Of a DNA stretch of 64,000 nt, positions 61,863 through 64,000 are shown in pieces (the first letter of the stretch is position 1; every line of letters starts with the position of its first letter). Under the pieces are notes generated by a model. It did not search any database. It saw nothing but the letters and a program-made list of their open reading frames with translations, and was not told the origin of the DNA. The stretch is from Sphingomonas sp. LM7 (GTDB lineage Bacteria > Pseudomonadota > Alphaproteobacteria > Sphingomonadales > Sphingomonadaceae). The translations under genes were made by a program, and so were the position numbers. The stretch covers positions 1 through 64,000 of the forward strand of contig NZ_CP019511.1 of NCBI RefSeq assembly GCF_002002925.1, given 5' to 3'.

Positions 61863-64000
61863 ATGAAGTTCGATACGCCTGCCGGCACCAATCCGATCGA
61901 CCAGCTCAAGGTTATCGGCAAGCCCACCGATCGGATCGACGGGCCGCTCAAGACCACGGGCCTCGCGCCCTATGCCTATGAACGTCACGATGTGATCGCC
62001 GACCCGGCCTATGGCCATGTCGTCGGCGCGGCGATCGCCAAGGGACGAATCGTCTCGATCGATCTCACCGAAGCCAAGGCCGCGCCGGGCGTGCTCGCGA
62101 TCGTTACTGCCGACACTGCCGGCAAGCTGGGCAAGGGCAATTTCAACACCGCCAAGCTGCTCGGCGGCCCCGAGATCGAGCATTATCACCAGGCAGTCGC
62201 GCTGGTGGTTGCCGAGAGCTTCGAACAGGCGCGCGCCGCGGCTGCGCTGGTCCGCGTGGACTATGCGCGCAGCAAGGGTCGCTTCGATCTTGCGGCAGGC
62301 AAGGAGGGCGCCGAGCCGACCAAGGATCAGCCCGACGTCAAGGTCGGCGATTTCGCGGGCGCCTTCGCCGCGGCGCCGGTCCAGCACGATGCGACCTACA
62401 CCACGCCCGATCACGCACATGCGATGATGGAGCCGCATGCCTCTATCGCGGCATGGGAAGGCGACAGCCTGACGCTTTGGACTTCGAACCAGATGATCGC
62501 CTGGAGCGTCGGCGACGTCGCCAAGACGCTCGGCCTGGCCAAGGACAAGGTCCGGCTGATCTCGCCCTATATCGGCGGCGGCTTCGGCGGGAAGTTGTTC
62601 GTCCGCGCCGACGCGATCCTCGCCGCGCTCGGTGCGCGTGCGGCCAAGCGTCCGGTCAAGGTCGCGCTGCCGCGGCCGCTGATGTTCAACAACACCACGC
62701 ACCGTCCTGCCACGATCCAGCGCATCCGCATCGGCGCGACGCGGGACGGCAAGATCACCGCGATCGGCCATGAGAACTGGTCGGGCGACTTGCCCGGCGG
62801 CGGCATCGAGAATGCGATCCAGCAGACCCGGCTGCTCTATGCCGGGCCCAACCGGCTGCTCACCGCGCGGCTGGCGGTGCTCGACTTGCCGGAAGGCAAT
62901 GCGATGCGCGCGCCCGGCGAGGCGCCGGGATTGATGGCGCTGGAGATCGCGATCGACGAGATGGCGGAAAAGCTCGGGATCGATCCGATCGAGTTCCGCA
63001 TCCTCAACGACACCCAGGTAGATCCCGAAAAGCCCGAACGGCCCTTTTCGCAGCGCCAGCTGATCGAGTGTCTCCGCCTGGGTGCGGAGCGCTTCGGCTG
63101 GAGCAGGCGCAACGCGAAGCCGGCGGCGGTGCGCGACGGGCGCTGGCTGGTCGGGATGGGCGTCGCCGCGGGCTTCCGCAACAACCTGACGATGAAGTCG
63201 GCCGCGCGCGTCCGGCTGAGCCCGGCCGGTCGCGTCACGGTCGAGACCGACATGACCGATATCGGCACGGGCACTTATACCATCATCGCCCAGACCGCGG
63301 CCGAGATGATGGGCCTGCCACTCGACCGGATCGACGTGAAGCTCGGCGATTCGAGCTTCCCGGTCTCGGCCGGCTCGGGCGGGCAGTGGGGCGCCAACAG
63401 CGCGACCGCGGGCGTCTATGCCGCCTGTATCAAGCTGCGCGAGGCGGCGGCGCAGAAGCTCGGCTTCAATTCGGCGGATGCGGTTTTCGCCGGCGGCAAG
63501 GTGCGTTCGGGCAATCGCAGCGCGCCGCTCGCCAAGGCCGCGGCCGGGGGCGAGATCGTCGTCGAGGACATGATCGAGTTCGGCGACCTTGCGAAGAAAG
63601 CCCAGCAATCGACCTTCGCCGGGCATTTCGTCGAGACCGCCGTCGATGCCTGGACCGGCGAGATCCGCATTCGCCGGATGCTCGCGGTGTGCGCGGCAGG
63701 CCGCATCCTCAATCCCAAGTCGGCGCGCAGCCAGGTGATCGGCGCGATGACGATGGGCGCGGGCGCGGCGCTGATGGAGGAACTGGCGATCGACAAGCGC
63801 TTCGGCTTCTTCGTCAACCACGACCTTGCCGGCTACGAAGTGCCGGTCCACGCCGATATCCCGCACCAGGAAGTGGTCTTCCTGGACGAGACCGATCCGA
63901 TGTCGTCGCCGATGAAGGCCAAGGGCGTCGGCGAGCTCGGTATCTGCGGCGTCGGCGCGGCGGTGGCCAATTCGGTATACAACGCCACCGGCGTGCGGGT
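61863..64000 (+). CDS. paoC: Aldehyde oxidoreductase molybdenum subunit (PaoC/YagR type), partial
   Basis: From ATG 61863 (MKFDTPAGTNPIDQLKVIGK) about 712 codons are visible before the window edge, nearly the full ~730 expected. Landmarks include PYIGGGFGGKLFVRADAILA, MRAPGEAPGLMALE, TDIGTGTYTIIAQ and the catalytic Glu in KGVGELGICGVGAA. The subunit binds molybdopterin cytosine dinucleotide. The C-terminus lies outside the window; no maturation gene (paoD) is visible. Confidence 0.93.
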   Translation, partial: MKFDTPAGTNPIDQLKVIGKPTDRIDGPLKTTGLAPYAYERHDVIADPAYGHVVGAAIAKGRIVSIDLTEAKAAPGVLAIVTADTAGKLGKGNFNTAKLLGGPEIEHYHQAVALVVAESFEQARAAAALVRVDYARSKGRFDLAAGKEGAEPTKDQPDVKVGDFAGAFAAAPVQHDATYTTPDHAHAMMEPHASIAAWEGDSLTLWTSNQMIAWSVGDVAKTLGLAKDKVRLISPYIGGGFGGKLFVRADAILAALGARAAKRPVKVALPRPLMFNNTTHRPATIQRIRIGATRDGKITAIGHENWSGDLPGGGIENAIQQTRLLYAGPNRLLTARLAVLDLPEGNAMRAPGEAPGLMALEIAIDEMAEKLGIDPIEFRILNDTQVDPEKPERPFSQRQLIECLRLGAERFGWSRRNAKPAAVRDGRWLVGMGVAAGFRNNLTMKSAARVRLSPAGRVTVETDMTDIGTGTYTIIAQTAAEMMGLPLDRIDVKLGDSSFPVSAGSGGQWGANSATAGVYAACIKLREAAAQKLGFNSADAVFAGGKVRSGNRSAPLAKAAAGGEIVVEDMIEFGDLAKKAQQSTFAGHFVETAVDAWTGEIRIRRMLAVCAAGRILNPKSARSQVIGAMTMGAGAALMEELAIDKRFGFFVNHDLAGYEVPVHADIPHQEVVFLDETDPMSSPMKAKGVGELGICGVGAAVANSVYNATGVR

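Noticed and set aside
60861-63866. 1001-codon frame antisense to the aldehyde oxidoreductase genes
   Set aside because: Shadow of paoB/paoC; composition typical of the reverse strand of high-G+C genes.

Overview
The window looks like chromosomal DNA from a Sphingomonas-like alphaproteobacterium. The evidence is high G+C content, the gene order dnaA / trpS / small membrane protein / murJ / secB / Tim44-like / mltA / Smr, a yidC-yidD-rnpA-rpmH block about 20 kb from dnaA, Caulobacter/Xanthomonas-type TonB receptors, and several short palindromic intergenic repeats of the kind common in sphingomonads. This assignment is inferred from gene content; no 16S rRNA gene or other taxonomic marker is present. 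I saw no rRNA, tRNA, CRISPR array, insertion sequence or prophage.

Bases 1-24529 are mostly core genome: replication initiator (dnaA), tryptophanyl-tRNA synthetase, lipid II flippase, SecB, lytic transglycosylase MltA, Smr protein, a GGDEF/EAL protein, dapE, a glutathione S-transferase, an S9 peptidase, a chemoreceptor, engB, yidC, yidD, rnpA, rpmH and comM. Two spots stand out. The conserved rnpA core has no ATG, GTG or TTG of its own, and its only in-frame start lies upstream of rpmH. The Smr gene carries a dispersed palindrome inside its reading frame. A DUF559 gene flanked by repeats (24699-25228) marks the boundary with the next region.

Bases 25334-60085 form an accessory catabolic locus of tightly packed, often translationally coupled operons. 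It encodes three GH43-type beta-propeller proteins, a GH127 beta-L-arabinofuranosidase with the full Glu/Cys zinc-thiolate set and a Tat signal, a GH27 alpha-galactosidase, and two tandem proteins resembling the galactose lectin LecA. It also encodes a DPP-IV-like S9 peptidase, a DUF885 metallopeptidase, an M24 Xaa-Pro peptidase and two HExxH proteins. Transport is covered by a POT peptide transporter, an amino-acid permease and two TonB receptors. A hydroxyproline module completes it: two-Cys epimerase, FAD oxidase, DHDPS-family deaminase and an Ldh/DpkA-type reductase, with two FadR-type GntR regulators.

The combination fits one substrate class: plant hydroxyproline-rich glycoproteins such as extensins, in which Hyp carries beta-L-arabinofuranosides and Ser carries alpha-galactose. 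Stripping the sugars, cutting the peptide and breaking down the hydroxyproline would use nearly every gene present. A conserved operator (core TRTAYGGTAT) occurs at five promoters across the locus, over or next to a possible -10 element, including those of both TonB receptors, GH127 and the hydroxyproline deaminase, and it ties the operons into one regulon. The window ends in a periplasmic molybdenum aldehyde oxidoreductase operon (PaoABC type) whose large subunit is cut by the window edge.
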